A stretch of 64,000 nt of DNA from Lobulomyces angularis. Taxonomy: Eukaryota; Chytridiomycota; Chytridiomycetes; Lobulomycetales; Lobulomycetaceae. The notes below the pieces were generated by a model. The model made no database searches, was not told the origin of the DNA, and saw only the letters and a program-made list of their open reading frames with translations. This document shows positions 11,216-22,073 of this stretch, piece by piece. Location of the stretch: assembly GCA_027604685.1 (NCBI GenBank), contig JADHYX010000040.1:1-64000 (forward strand). The letters are read 5' to 3'. How positions within the stretch are numbered: the first letter of the stretch is position 1; each line of letters opens with the position of its first letter. A program made the position numbers and the translations under genes.

Positions 11216-12301
11216 TTTTTGGGTGTGAAAATAATTGTCAACTTTTTTCAACCCAAAAAATGTTTTTTTTTTTTTAATATAAAAATAAAATTGGTTAGTA
11301 GGGGAGAAATAAAATTTGCACATAAATGAAATTGGAGAAAAAGAGCTGGCATTCATGATTTAAGATAAGAGGATTCAAGCGATGATGCAGGTGCAGATTC
11401 AAGCGATGTTTCAGGTGAAGTTTAAAGCAAGGATGCAAGCTAGATTTAAGCAGCATACAATCTGAAACACAAACTAACTTACAAAAATTTAGGTAACTTA
11501 AAGTTAGTTAAATTGTAGTTAACTTAAAGTAAAGTTAAACTTAATTTGTAAAAAAATTGCAACTAAATTTTCAGCTAGAGTTATAACTGCAATAATATTT
11601 TTGCACATTTTTCGGCGATTTCTCCACATTGATATTTTGACAGATGCTGAAGATAAATAATTTTACTTCTCACATTAAAAATTCAATGATAAAAAAATTT
11701 AAGAAATTGATTTAGCGAAGATGAAAAATCCGATAGATATTCCGCTTCGAAACAACAGCGAAATGATGGTATTAAAAGAGTTTTGGTGTATTTTTATTAG
11801 AAAACTACTATTGTTTTGCTTTGAAAGCTAAGAGTTTGTTGCATTGTTATATAAAATTTAAATTCCAACTGCAATTTAAGTTTTGCTTGCATGTTTTATT
11901 AAAAATTTAAACTTTCTTAACTTATGTTTTGCACTGATTACGACACAGATAGATTGCTCTAATACTTTTATATTTGTCAATTACATTAGACAAAGAAAAA
12001 ATTCATTAGATTAAGATATAATTAAACCAGACAAAGAGAAAATTAACTCAAAAGAAGAAATTCAATACAAAATAAGAAACGGAATCGCCAAACTCAATGC
12101 TGTCTTTTAATGGAGAAATATTTATAATATCGTAAGTTTTCAACACTCACTATCCTTTTTTTTTAAATTTTTTCTTTTTCTTTAATTCTTGCAGTTTTTT
12201 CATTTTTTCACTAATTTTTGTTACTGTTGTTATATAGTTTAACGTTGACTTTTTTTAACTTTATATATCTCAATTTTTGGAGCATTTTGTATTGATATCA
12301 A
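11216..12301. other. 1.1 kb divergent spacer between Mga2-like and BioDA
   Basis: Intergenic region with no convincing gene. It contains the 24-bp repeats at 11372-11443 and a stretch around 11480-11560 rich in AGTTAAC/TTAAAGT words. A short open frame begins at about 11720 (ATGAAAAATCCG) but runs only about 35 codons and resembles nothing known. Upstream regulatory sequence of both genes probably lies here. Confidence 0.5.
11372..11443. repeat. Three 24-bp imperfect tandem repeats
   Basis: Units begin at 11372, 11396 and 11420. The first two are nearly identical (GATTCAAGCGATG then ATGCAGGTGCA or TTTCAGGTGAA); the third is diverged (GTTTAAAGCAAGGATGCAAG). A fourth, weaker copy may follow. 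They lie just upstream of the Mga2-like gene. Confidence 0.7.
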
Positions 12302-15199
12302 ATGTTTTCTGAGACATTGCCAATTTATTTAATTTTTGGAGGTATTTTAGTCATCTATTTGTGATGTTTGAAAAACACTTAAAAAATTAACTTTAACTTT
12401 TCACAGCAAACACCGATGTTGGGAAAACCATATGTACAACTTCAATTGTAAATTCTGCCTCTATAAATGGCTATAATCCTGCTTACATGTAAAAAATAGT
12501 TAGCTAAATAATCAAATTTAAACCAAAAAACTTAAACAGTAAACCAGTGCAAACTGGATATCCATTAGACTCCGATGCTGAATTTGTTAGAAGATATACT
12601 AATGCTTCAGTTCAAACATTATATTCATATTCAACTCCTGCAAGTCCCCACTTAACAGCTTTGGAGGAAAACAGAGTAATTTCTGATGAAGATCTTTTGA
12701 TTAAAATTGAAGAAAAAATATTGGAAACCATCAAACTAAAAACTTCAAAGCTGCTACTTTTGGAAACGGCAGGCGGTGTTAATTCACCGACAATGAGTGG
12801 GACATTACAAAGTGATGTTTTTAGAAAGTTTCGTTTTCCTGTTATTCTTATTGGTTAACTTTCAAATTTTTAGTTTTGTGAATTATTCATCAATAATTAG
12901 GTGACTCTAAGTTGGGAGGCATATCTACCACCATAAGTTCTTACGAAAGTTTAAAAATAAGAGGATATGATGTTCCGATATTAATATTTTTTGAAAATAA
13001 AAAGTATTTAAATCACGAAATTATCAAGCAACATGTTTCAAGCGAAACTACGATTTTTTTGTTAACAACTCCACCAAAAAACGAGAACTTGCATAATAAT
13101 AACGGCAATAAGGACTTAGTAAAATATTTTGAAGACAGCGCTAAAACAGCAGAGTTAATTCTCAAAAAATTAGCTGCATTGCATAAAGCTAGATTTGAGA
13201 GATTAAAGGAGCTCAATGATGATGGTTTTGAAATAATAAAGCTCTTTTTTTTAACTTATATTGAATAGGGGAGAAAAAAGTTTGGTGGCCGTTTACGCAA
13301 CACAGAGCGTTTTCTCAAGGCAAAAGAGCAATGGTTATAGATTCTGCTTATAATGATGACTTTACCATTTTCAAACCTGATGAAGCCCAGTACTCATCAG
13401 ATCGGTATTACACATTAATTTGAAAATTTTTTAATGTTGCTTTTATTTTAAGTTTATTTGATGGATGCGCTAGCTGGTGGACTCAAGGATTAGGACACGG
13501 TAATCCGCATATGGCAAAGGAAGCTGCCTATGCAGCAGGTATAAAAGAATAGCTCATAGTTTACAATCCAATATAGGTCGATATGGTCACGTAATATCAC
13601 CTGAAGCGATTCATGAACCTGCACAGGCTTTAGCAGAGGAAATATTATCCTCTGCTGGGAAAGACTGGGCCAGTAGAGTTTTTTATTCAGATAATGGATC
13701 AACAGCAATTGAAGTGGCATTGAAAATGGCCTTCACTAAGACAAGTTTGGAATCTCAAAAAAAAGTGTTGATCGATAAACCTTCAAATGAAATAATTCAG
13801 TGGAACGTTATTGGTAATAATAATTGTAAATAATGTTTTAGTAAAAATTAGGTCTGGAGGGATCTTATCATGGGGATACCATTGGGGCGATGGACATATC
13901 AGATCCTAGTGTCTATAATGCTAAAGTTCATTGGTACACAGGAAAGGGTAACTATAGTGAAATATAATCTTTGGTAATTTTTTGGATAGGGTTTTGGTTT
14001 AATCCTCCAACATACTATGAAAAAAATAAGAGATTTTACTTAAATATTAGCGACAGCATTGTTTCTTCCGTAGAATTAGATACTGAAGAAATAGAATTTA
14101 ATTCAATGGCGGAAATTTTTAGTGTAAAAAGAAATAAAAGCTATTTAAGAAAAGTTTACAATAAATACATTGTTAATGGCTTAAAAAAATTTTTACAAAA
14201 TAATTTAAATGTAAAAAAAAAATTTGGGGCTTTAGTAATTGAACCATTAATTTTGGGTAAATATACAATTTATTTTAACATTATAATTATTTTTTAGGTG
14301 CCGGTGGAATGCTCTTTATCGATCCACTATTTCAAAAAGAATTGATTTTTTGTGCTAGAAATCCAGAACTTTGGGATGCTAGTTCACCACCATTACCTGT
14401 AGTGTTTGATGAAATTTTTGTTGGAATGTATAGATTAGGTGTAAATTTACCCTCAGTAGCTTCACTTTTTACTAGTGATGACGACTTCTCATATTTACCT
14501 GATATTGCATGCTATGCAAAATGTCTAACAGGTAAAAATTTTAATGTAATTTACGTTGTTCATTTAAAAATTTCTCTATTTAGGTGGTCTGTTACCTTTG
14601 TCTGTGACGGTAACCACCGATGAAATATTTAAGGTATTTGATGGGGATAGTAAACTTGAAGCATTACTCCATGGTATACTTAAAACAAAAATAAAAAATA
14701 AATTTTTTTTATCATCATGCAGGTCACAGCTACACTGCTCACCCAATAGGGTGTCAGGTTGCTTTATATTCCTTAAAGGAATACAAAAAAATTAGTTTGA
14801 ATAAAAAGTTTGAATGGACCATTTGGGATGCCCAGGTAAGTAAAAAAGTTTGAATTATTTTTAATAATATGATGTTTAAAATAAGTTATTGACTACTATA
14901 TCGTGCAGTGAAAAAGTAGCACGAGTGAATTCCTTTGGAACGATTTTAGTTGTAGAATTGAATTCTCAAATGAAAGGTAAAGTTTCAAAAGCAGTTAGAT
15001 ATATATATATTTTTTTTCTTTTTAAGGATATTTATCAAATAAAGAGTCACTAAAGTTAGTTGAAAATTTGAAATCAAGCAAGGGAATATTTTGTAGACCC
15101 CTCGGTAATTTAGTGTATTTTATGGCAAGCCAAAGAAGTTTAAGAAAAGATTTGGATTTGATATTAAACAATATATGGAAAGCAATTCAAGACTTATAA
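12302..15199 (+). CDS. BIODA: Bifunctional dethiobiotin synthetase / DAPA aminotransferase (BioD-BioA fusion)
   Basis: Biotin biosynthesis enzyme joining two consecutive steps: PLP-dependent conversion of KAPA to DAPA, then ATP-dependent closure to dethiobiotin. Exon 1 (12302-12341) encodes 'MFSETLPIYLIFGA' and splices over intron 12342-12406 to the P-loop 'NTDVGKT'. The BioD half continues with 'PVQTGYPLDSDAEFV', 'LLLETAGGVNSPTMSG' and 'DSKLGGISTTISSYE'. The BioA half is a class-III aminotransferase: 'DGCASWWTQGLGHGNP', 'RVFYSDNGSTAIEVALKMA', 'SYHGDTIGAMD', 'EPLILGAGGM', 'VVFDEIFVGMYRLG' and 'HSYTAHPIGC'. The usual PLP lysine of this class is expected in 'CYAKCLTGG' (AKCLTGG). The stop is at 15197. 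No obvious signal or TM is present. The same fusion (BIO3-BIO1) is known from plants and many fungi, so the organism is probably able to make biotin at least from KAPA. Confidence 0.93.
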
Positions 15200-15489
15200 A
15201 AAAAAAAAAAAAACATTTTTTGCGAAAAAAAAAGAAAAAAATTTTGATATTATTAAGTTTTATTATTGCGAAATAAAAAAAAATCATAAAAACATTAAAA
15301 CATTAAAATTTAATCTATAAATTTTTTTTATTTTTTATTTTTTTTATTTTAATACAGTTTTTTTTTTTTTTGTATTCAAAAAAAAAAGTATTAGTTCTTT
15401 GAAGATAAAATAAATGTAAAACTTTAAATGTATTGTACAAAAAAAAAAGTTGAGTATCTGATTATTAAAATGTATAAAAAATTTAAAAA

Positions 15490-17214
15490 TTATTTCTTTG
15501 TCTTTTTTTGTTTTTCTAAACATGCTAAAGGAAATGTTCCTTCTAATCCTGTTGTAATGTTTCTACCTTTTGCCCAACCATCATCATATGAACTAATTAC
15601 TTCTACTATATCTCCTTTTCTTAATTCCACCTAACAATAATAAGAAAAAATAGTTATAAAAAAAAAAATTTGGTTAATATTTACCTCATCTGGAAGTGAT
15701 TGATGATATTCATGCACCACCGGCAATCGTGTATTTAAGCTCGTTTTTGGCTTTTTACTTGATGTCATACCAACTTTTGTTGGTGACTGGTATTCTTTAG
15801 CACCACTCCGCGATCTTTTTCTTTTAACTATGAAACCTGCTCCAACTGCTAAGCCTACCAAACCAATTGACCCAAGTGATGCAGCTACGATAGGTGCAGC
15901 ACTCTTTTCTGGCTGTGACGCGCTTTGAGCATTGTCTTGATTGCCACTTAGATTTTCTGAGTTTAATTGTTGAATTGATTTTGGTCCTTGTGATAACTGG
16001 TTTTGTTTTTTTTTTGTAGCTTTTTGCTTTTTGTTTTCTGATTTTGGGGTGTAATGTGGTATTTTATAGGTATCCTTCTCTAAAATTTTACAGCATGGAG
16101 CATCATTAAAGTCTTTGCAGTATGAATTTGCAGCATTTAGATTTCCCCCAAAACCTAATTGAAAAAAGATTTCAATAAATTAACAAAAAAAAAAAGTTTT
16201 TTTTTTACCGCAATAAAATGCATCTTCATCAACACCGTTAATGAATTTTTCGGATGGACAGCTGGATTCAGTGAAATACACTCCATCCTCATAATCATAG
16301 GCATATCCACCAGAGGTGAAACCTTGATTAGGGTGAACTTTTCCTTCATATTTTCCACTAGACCAACTCGTCAAGATTTCCTTACAGCCAGATGCAGCAG
16401 AGGCTAAAATTGTCCTTCGACTTTCTACGGTTAAATATTCTTCTTCATTTTCAATAAATTCCTGGACATTTGGACATGCGTCATCATCTGAAAGTAAAGT
16501 TTCTACAGCTTTTCCGTACACTTCACAAAAATCAGGACAAGGTGATGGTTGTGGTGCCTACCCAATAATAAAATTAAATAAAAAAATGCGTTTTTACGCT
16601 GTTTGTACCTTTTTGTTACAACCAGAAGAAAATAAAAAAATATCTGTTAAACATGTATATGTTCTTGAATACTGAATAGGTGCTCCTTTATATTTCGTAC
16701 ACTTTGCCCAATCATTCCAAAGTTTTGCCTGATATTCACCTAAAAATTTATAAAAATAATAAATAAATTTTAGAATATTTTTACCTCCAGAAGTAGCACT
16801 ATATACAAAATTATCCCAATCTTCCTGAAAGGCAATTTTTTGACCATAAACGAGGGACAACTCTGTTTTGTTTATGTAATAACCAGATTGCCAAGGAGCA
16901 CAAGCAGATGTTTTATCTATTTCAATGCATTCATCAGTCTGGCCATCAGTGCTGTCTACTTCTTGCTGAACCACAGCTTTTATGTTTTTGTTGTTGTTTA
17001 CATCATCATTATTATTGTTTGTTAATTGATAACAGTCGTGAGGACAATCTAAGTCATCAGGGTCTATTAAACAGCAACCTTTTACACACTCCAGTGTGTA
17101 CTGATTTGATATTTTGTTTAAGTTAGAAGGGTCACACTGCGCATTTAATGGTTGGGCAGTGGAGATAGCAAGAGTTGCGAAAGTTGATAAATTTAAAAGA
17201 ATTCGCAGCAACAT
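15490..17214 (-). CDS. Secreted Cys-rich ectodomain, single TM, C-terminal SH3 (surface sensor-like)
   Basis: Type I membrane protein. From 17214 there is a signal peptide (LLRILLNLSTFATLAIS), then a Cys-rich ectodomain with 'CVKGCCLIDPDDLDCPHDC', 'SACAPWQSGYYINKTELS', 'NDWAKCTKYKGAP', 'SRRTILASAASGCKEIL', 'SGGYAYDYEDGVYFTESSC' and 'ANSYCKDFNDAPCC'. A Ser/Gln linker and one TM (IVAASLGSIGLVGLAVGAGF, about 15830-15900) follow, then a basic stop-transfer KRKRSR and a cytosolic SH3 domain in the last two exons: 'HEYHQSLPDEVELRKGD' then 'VISSYDDGWAKGRN' and 'GLEGTFPLACL'. This layout is like fungal Fus1/Sho1-type adaptors and the many TM-SH3 surface proteins of zygomycetes and chytrids; true orthology cannot be decided here. 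The last exon is only about 140 nt after a short intron. Same strand as SCAR/WAVE, 250 bp downstream of it. Confidence 0.75.
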
Positions 17215-17463
17215 GTTTTTGGAAGTTTTTTAGTTTTAAATGAAGAAATTTTCAGCAAGTTTAAATAACCAAAAAAATTTCGATTCAAGAAATTAAGGCT
17301 GTGACAATCCATAGCCAGAATTGTTGGTTACACAGGCTAATGTTGGATTAATTTGGCGCCATTTTGCACTGTTTTTAAAGGCATATATTGCTACTACTCT
17401 TCACTACTTCTTGATACAAAGAGTCTTTGCATGCGATGTAATTCAACGCTGCTGCCGAAGAAC

Positions 17464-18856
17464 CTACTCCCACTCGTCACCATCGCTCTCATCTGAACCA
17501 TCTAGCAAAAAAGCACTTAATTATGCTGTCTTTTCTTTCTATCTTACCAGATTCACTATCGCTCATTTCCAAAGCAACTCTTCTCATTAAAATTGCTGCA
17601 ACATCATTTTGAGGAACCTGTTGCACTTTCTTAATTACTGGCTCTTCCACTTTTTTTAACTTTATCTGATAAAAAAAAAAAAAATTAACTTAAAAATATA
17701 TTTTTTATTTTTAAAATTATACCCCAAGTTTAATGTCACTCATTAAACCAGATCTAGCGTCTGAAACTTCAGCTTTTTGTGATACTTCAATACTTTTGTT
17801 GCTTGAACTGCCTTGATTTGGAGCACTAGAAGAAAATGCAGGTAGCCCTGGAGGAGGTGGAGGAGGTGGTGGTTGATTTTTAGTGCTGGATATGTTTCCT
17901 TGTATGCCAGGCGGTGGTGGTGGTGAACTTCCTGGTATAGAGTTCTTTATCTTTTTCACTTCTGGTGTTCCTGGTAAAATAACCTCCCCATGGGAATTGT
18001 ACTTTTTAACAACTAATTCTGCTACATTTTCCGCTCTTTGCCTTTGCTAAATTTTATTGTATATTGATTTAGTTTTCAGTGTTACTTTTGTTACCCTTAA
18101 AACTTTCTTTGCTTTTCTCTTTTGTTTTCTCTCTTCATTTTCCTTTTGTTGAATATTTTTCCACTCTTCAACAAAAAAACCTGGGTAGGTGTAAAAATTT
18201 AGACTAGACTTTTGATCATTTCTAAACTTATCCAATGACCCCAGATTTGGGGCACTATCACAAGTTTCATAAACTTTTTGTATCGACACATTTTCAGTTT
18301 CCTTTGTAAAAAAATTACAAGGCATTTGTGGTTTTAATTTCCAATCAAAGTTTTCTAAAAAAAAAGGTTATGATTTTTTCTTAGTTCAACTATATATAAC
18401 TTTTTTTTTTTTTTACTTTCAAGACTAATCTTGGACTGATGTTCAATTATTTCGTTTAAATTAGGAAGATCAGTTTCTTTTATATTATGAATCCTTTTTT
18501 TTATTTTTTTGATTCTATTCGATACTTTTGAAGCTGAAATCATTAAGTCTTTAAAAGAATAGAAATAAGAATCCAGAAAATTAAATTTTAGAAGTGATTT
18601 ACCTTCGAAAATTTCATTTGAAAAGGCGGAAAGTTGAGCAAGTTGGAAAGTTATTAACTCTATTTGGGCAATTGCACACTAAAATTCAAATTTAGATATT
18701 TGGATATAAAACAGGATAAAAATTTTTAAAAATAACTCGAAAAAATAAATTGCGTTATTCCTATCTTACTTTCCGCTGTGCTACTTCTGGAGATTGATCA
18801 AAGTCTAATGTTCTAATGTTTAATTTGTTGGATATAATTCTTTTTGGTAGTGGCAT
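17464..18856 (-). CDS. SCAR: SCAR/WAVE nucleation-promoting factor (Arp2/3 activator)
   Basis: Complete SCAR/WAVE protein, which activates Arp2/3 for branched actin and pseudopods downstream of Rac. Start at 18856: 'MPLPKRIISNKLNIRTLDFD' matches the WAVE homology domain start. Next come a helical stretch (18355-18543), 'VYETCDSAPNLGSLDKFR' and 'LNFYTYPGFFVEEWK' (18047-18325), the WAVE hallmark. A basic region KQKRKAKK and polyproline tracts (PPPPP, PPPPPPPP) at about 17830-17930 follow, then a WH2 motif 'SGLMSDIKLG...LKKVE', the central motif 'VAAILMRRVALEMSDSES' and an acidic tail ending 'GDEWE'. The last splice (donor near 17551) joins SES to DGSDESDGDEWE. All WCA elements are present, so the protein should be functional. 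Animal and Dictyostelium proteins work in a five-subunit complex; the other subunits are not in this window. Presence in fungi correlates with crawling zoospores. Confidence 0.92.
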
Positions 18857-19030
18857 TATGAATGTAGAGAATGACAATAATTTATTTTTTCAAAAATTTA
18901 AACTCAGCTTTCAAATTTATAGATATATAAGTAAAAAGAAATAATGAAATTTAGTTACTAAGTTATATTTTAAGTAATTAAATAAAATAATAATACAATT
19001 ACAAAGTTAAATATTTTGTTAAGTTTATAT

Positions 19031-19639
19031 TTAAATAAACGCAAAAGATAATAAAGATGCTAATAAAACTGTGAATATTGGCAATGGGCTGTCTCCAGAT
19101 GTTGCAGCAGCAGTTGCTGTTGGCCCTGAACTTGCTGATATTGAAGCAGTTGCTTCAGCAACGGCATTAGTTGCACCTGTTGACCCACTTGTAGCGTTTA
19201 CCTCTTTCTCACCACAAAAAGTTGTCTTTTTTCCTAGAGAACTGCACATAGTATTCCATAAGTCACAAGTACTCATGGTACTCATATCAATGCAAAGTCT
19301 GGAATACTTTTCCAGTAAATTAGTATCAGGCAATGAGCAGTCGGCCATATCCGGCATCTGATTGCATGTATCGTTTATTCCTTTTTGAGTTTCAGCTAAG
19401 GTGGGGATTTTTATTGTTGTGTTAGTTTCGCTACAATATGGTAAATTGAGGGACTTTTTCTCCTCTGGGCAAGCTTTTGCATGAAATTCGCATGAAGGAT
19501 TCTGTTTATCTGTTAAACACCTATGGATTAAAATTTTCAAATTAACTAAAAAACTCTTTTAGAGTACATACATAGAATGATCATGAGCAGATGTAGCAAA
19601 AATTAAAGAAAATAGTAGAATAGATTGATTAAACTTCAT
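19031..19639 (-). CDS. Small secreted Cys-rich protein with GPI-type C terminus
   Basis: Two-exon gene. Exon 1 starts at 19639 with a signal peptide (MKFNQSILLFSLIFATSA) followed by HDHSM; a short intron (about 19541-19573) joins it to 'CLTDKQNPSCEFHAKAC'. The mature part has about ten cysteines in pairs (LPYC, DTCNQMPDMADC, SRLCIDMSTMSTCDLW, NTMC, TTFC). An Ala/Ser/Thr-rich stalk and a hydrophobic end 'LPIFTVLLASLLSFAFI' with small residues before it fit a GPI anchor signal. The His/Met-rich start after the signal peptide could bind copper, but this is only suggestive. The family was not recognised. Likely a cell-surface or wall protein. Confidence 0.75.
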
Positions 19640-19942
19640 ATTTTTAAATTCCAATAATTATCAATTAAAAAAAAAAAAAATTTTTTTTTTTTTTATTTAT
19701 GTATTTTTTAAATTTTTTTTTATCATTTAGGTTTGAGGGAAAATTGCCACAAATTAAGTGTTAAGCCTCAAATTCATAAACGGCGTTGTATTGTGGTAAA
19801 TTGCAATATAGTTACTATATTACATGTAATTTTCATTTAAAATTTATATTAGCAATAAGAAAAAAGAAAACATCTTTCAATAAAATGACAATCTACATAT
19901 AATAGTAAAATATTAGCAACTGGTTTAAAAAAAAGTTAGCAT
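19640..19942. other. Spacer with long A/T homopolymer hairpin
   Basis: Between the GPI-protein start and the F-box/LRR stop. Positions about 19666-19694 hold a run of about 14 A directly followed by about 16 T, a perfect short palindrome. No gene seen. Confidence 0.6.
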
Positions 19943-21587
19943 CTATAAACTAAATCTTTTAAATTTTTTATCCAAATTATTTTGCCTGAACAAATTTTCA
20001 TTTTTTTCTGAAAATACACTTGTAACAGCTGCACCACTTCGAACTAACTTTATTCCATTTAGATCAAACCAGCATGGAATTTCAGATTCTTCTTCCTCTT
20101 CCATATCATCATCTCCTAAACCAAAACTTTGTTTAGCAGGCAATTCTTCCTTCACCTTAACATTTTTTAAGATACTATTATTTATTCTTGGACAGCCATG
20201 GAACAGAGCAACTTTTCTACATTAAAAAAAAAACCTATTTAAATTTTTTCTTATATCTTGTTATACATACAAGGTTTCCACTGATTTAAATAAAAATTGG
20301 ACGCCGTTTGAAGTAACATTTTTGTTCACACTAAAATTGATAAAGTTTAACTTTTTATTAAAAATTGAAATTGTTTGGAGAGTCAAATCAGTCAATGCCG
20401 CACAGTTAGATACAGACAATTCTATATAGTTGTTAAGTTAAAGGGCACAAAACCAGAATTTCGTATTATATACCTTCCAAGTTTTGCACTAATTTTTCAG
20501 TAAACCCAGAATCCGTTAAGTTTACACTTGAATCCAAATTGAGCTTTTTCAAATTTGAGCAATGTATGGAAATGTATTTAGTTAAGGTATCGTTGATGTC
20601 AGTTCCTCCAGCAATCAACTCAAGTATCTCTGATTTGTAACTTGGAGTTAAATCTAGGGTAGGGTCATATGTTTGAGTTTCAAATTCCTCTTCTCCATCA
20701 GCATTTAAATTGTTTTTCAATTCAACTGATTTGACATTGGATAAATTCAATGATTTAAGTTTCAAGCAGTGTTCCAGCAAAACTGGCAAACTTTGCAAGC
20801 TAACATTAGTACCACTAAGGTCAATTTTTTCAATTTCGGGGCATTCTGTTGCCAATTTTGGGATAAACCGATCAGTTATCATTGGGCACCCTGAAAAATA
20901 TTTTAAATCTAATAAAACAATAGTATGATGTTAAATACCAGGTAATTCAACAGTTTTAAGGGATGTACAACATTCTGCTAAAGAACTTATAAGAATATTA
21001 GAAATATGCAAACAGTTTTCCAATCTAAAATGCTCCAAATTGATGCAGTAAGATAAAGCGCAATCCAAATCACCCATTTCTAAGTCTAGAACAGGAAAAA
21101 AAATTTAAAAAAATTTTCAAGAAAAATTTATGATAACCTTGAGCAACGACACCTTTTAAATCCAGCTTTTTTACAAACAAGAGATAATGAAGATAGTTTT
21201 TTCTATTGATGAGCGTTTTATTTAGACGAGCAAAGGAGAGGGGGGCCACTAAAAATAAAATTTGGTTTAGTAAAAAATGAAAATTAACTAACACAATGGA
21301 GGAGAAAAGTATAAAATTTGAGACAGTTTATTAGCCCAAAACTTTGAAACCAAAATACCACTCAGTAAGTCTTTAGTACTTAAATTTTTGTAAATTACTT
21401 CAAAAACATTTAATGGTAGATTAAATGGAGAGATGTGTTCAAAATCAAAAAAATCATTGCTTTCAATTAATTCTTGATTATTTCGCTCCACACTTCTTAT
21501 CAAATCATCAAATTTTAACTCTTTTTTTTTTATCGGCTGCACTTTCTCTTCTTTTTTCCAAATTTTATAAAATATAAATGGAATCAT
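19943..21587 (-). CDS. F-box / leucine-rich-repeat protein (FBXL type)
   Basis: Probable substrate receptor of an SCF ubiquitin ligase. From 21587, a short hydrophobic start and a basic helix precede the F-box 'ISPFNLPLNVFEVIYKNLST' (about 21340-21440), which would bind Skp1. Several exons of LRRs follow, for example 'CPEIEKIDLSGTNVSLQSLP', 'HCLKLKSLNLSNVKSVEL', 'HCSNLKKLNLDSSVNLTDSG' and an LRR ending 'LFHGCPRINNS'. The C-terminal 70 residues are acidic (DDDMEEEEESE) and then basic, and are not LRR-like. The target cannot be told. A second F-box/LRR gene at 52979 has TPRs and is not a simple copy. Confidence 0.75.
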
Positions 21588-22073
21588 TTGGGCTATTGAT
21601 AATTATTTGAAATTTTTTTTATGATTTGAATTAACTCTGAATAACTTTTTAAAATTTTTTTTTTTTTTTTATGAAAGCTTGTATTTCTTTTCAATGACAT
21701 CATAACTTTTTCAAAACTTAAGTAAAAAATAATAATAATATAAAAAATATCTTTATCCATTAATGTATGGTTACAAAAACAAAAAGACCTAAAACTGATC
21801 TATTTTGCAATAACTTGGAAAAATGCATTTAAACTTTTGTATTTCATTTCTTGAATATTGTGAATTTTGTGAATTTAAATGCAATCAAAAAATCAAAGGT
21901 AAGGTAATTGATTAAGAATTCATTGCTACTAGCTAACAGATTAATAGTTTTTATTCCAATAAATGTTTTATTTTATAGTTGATTCTATCACCAGCCACAA
22001 AGCAGAAAAAACGAGCCTTAATTTTCTTTTAACAAATTCCTTTGTGTTACATTTAAAACATAAAACAAAAAAA
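21588..22073. other. Divergent spacer upstream of the RRM gene
   Basis: 486 bp between two divergently transcribed genes. AT-rich, with T runs at about 21650-21670. It should contain both promoters. No ORF or RNA gene recognised. Confidence 0.5.

Noticed and set aside
19031..19639. Copper transporter
   Set aside because: HDHSM after the signal peptide is suggestive, but there is only one C-terminal hydrophobic segment and no MxxxM/GxxxG Ctr transmembrane domain.
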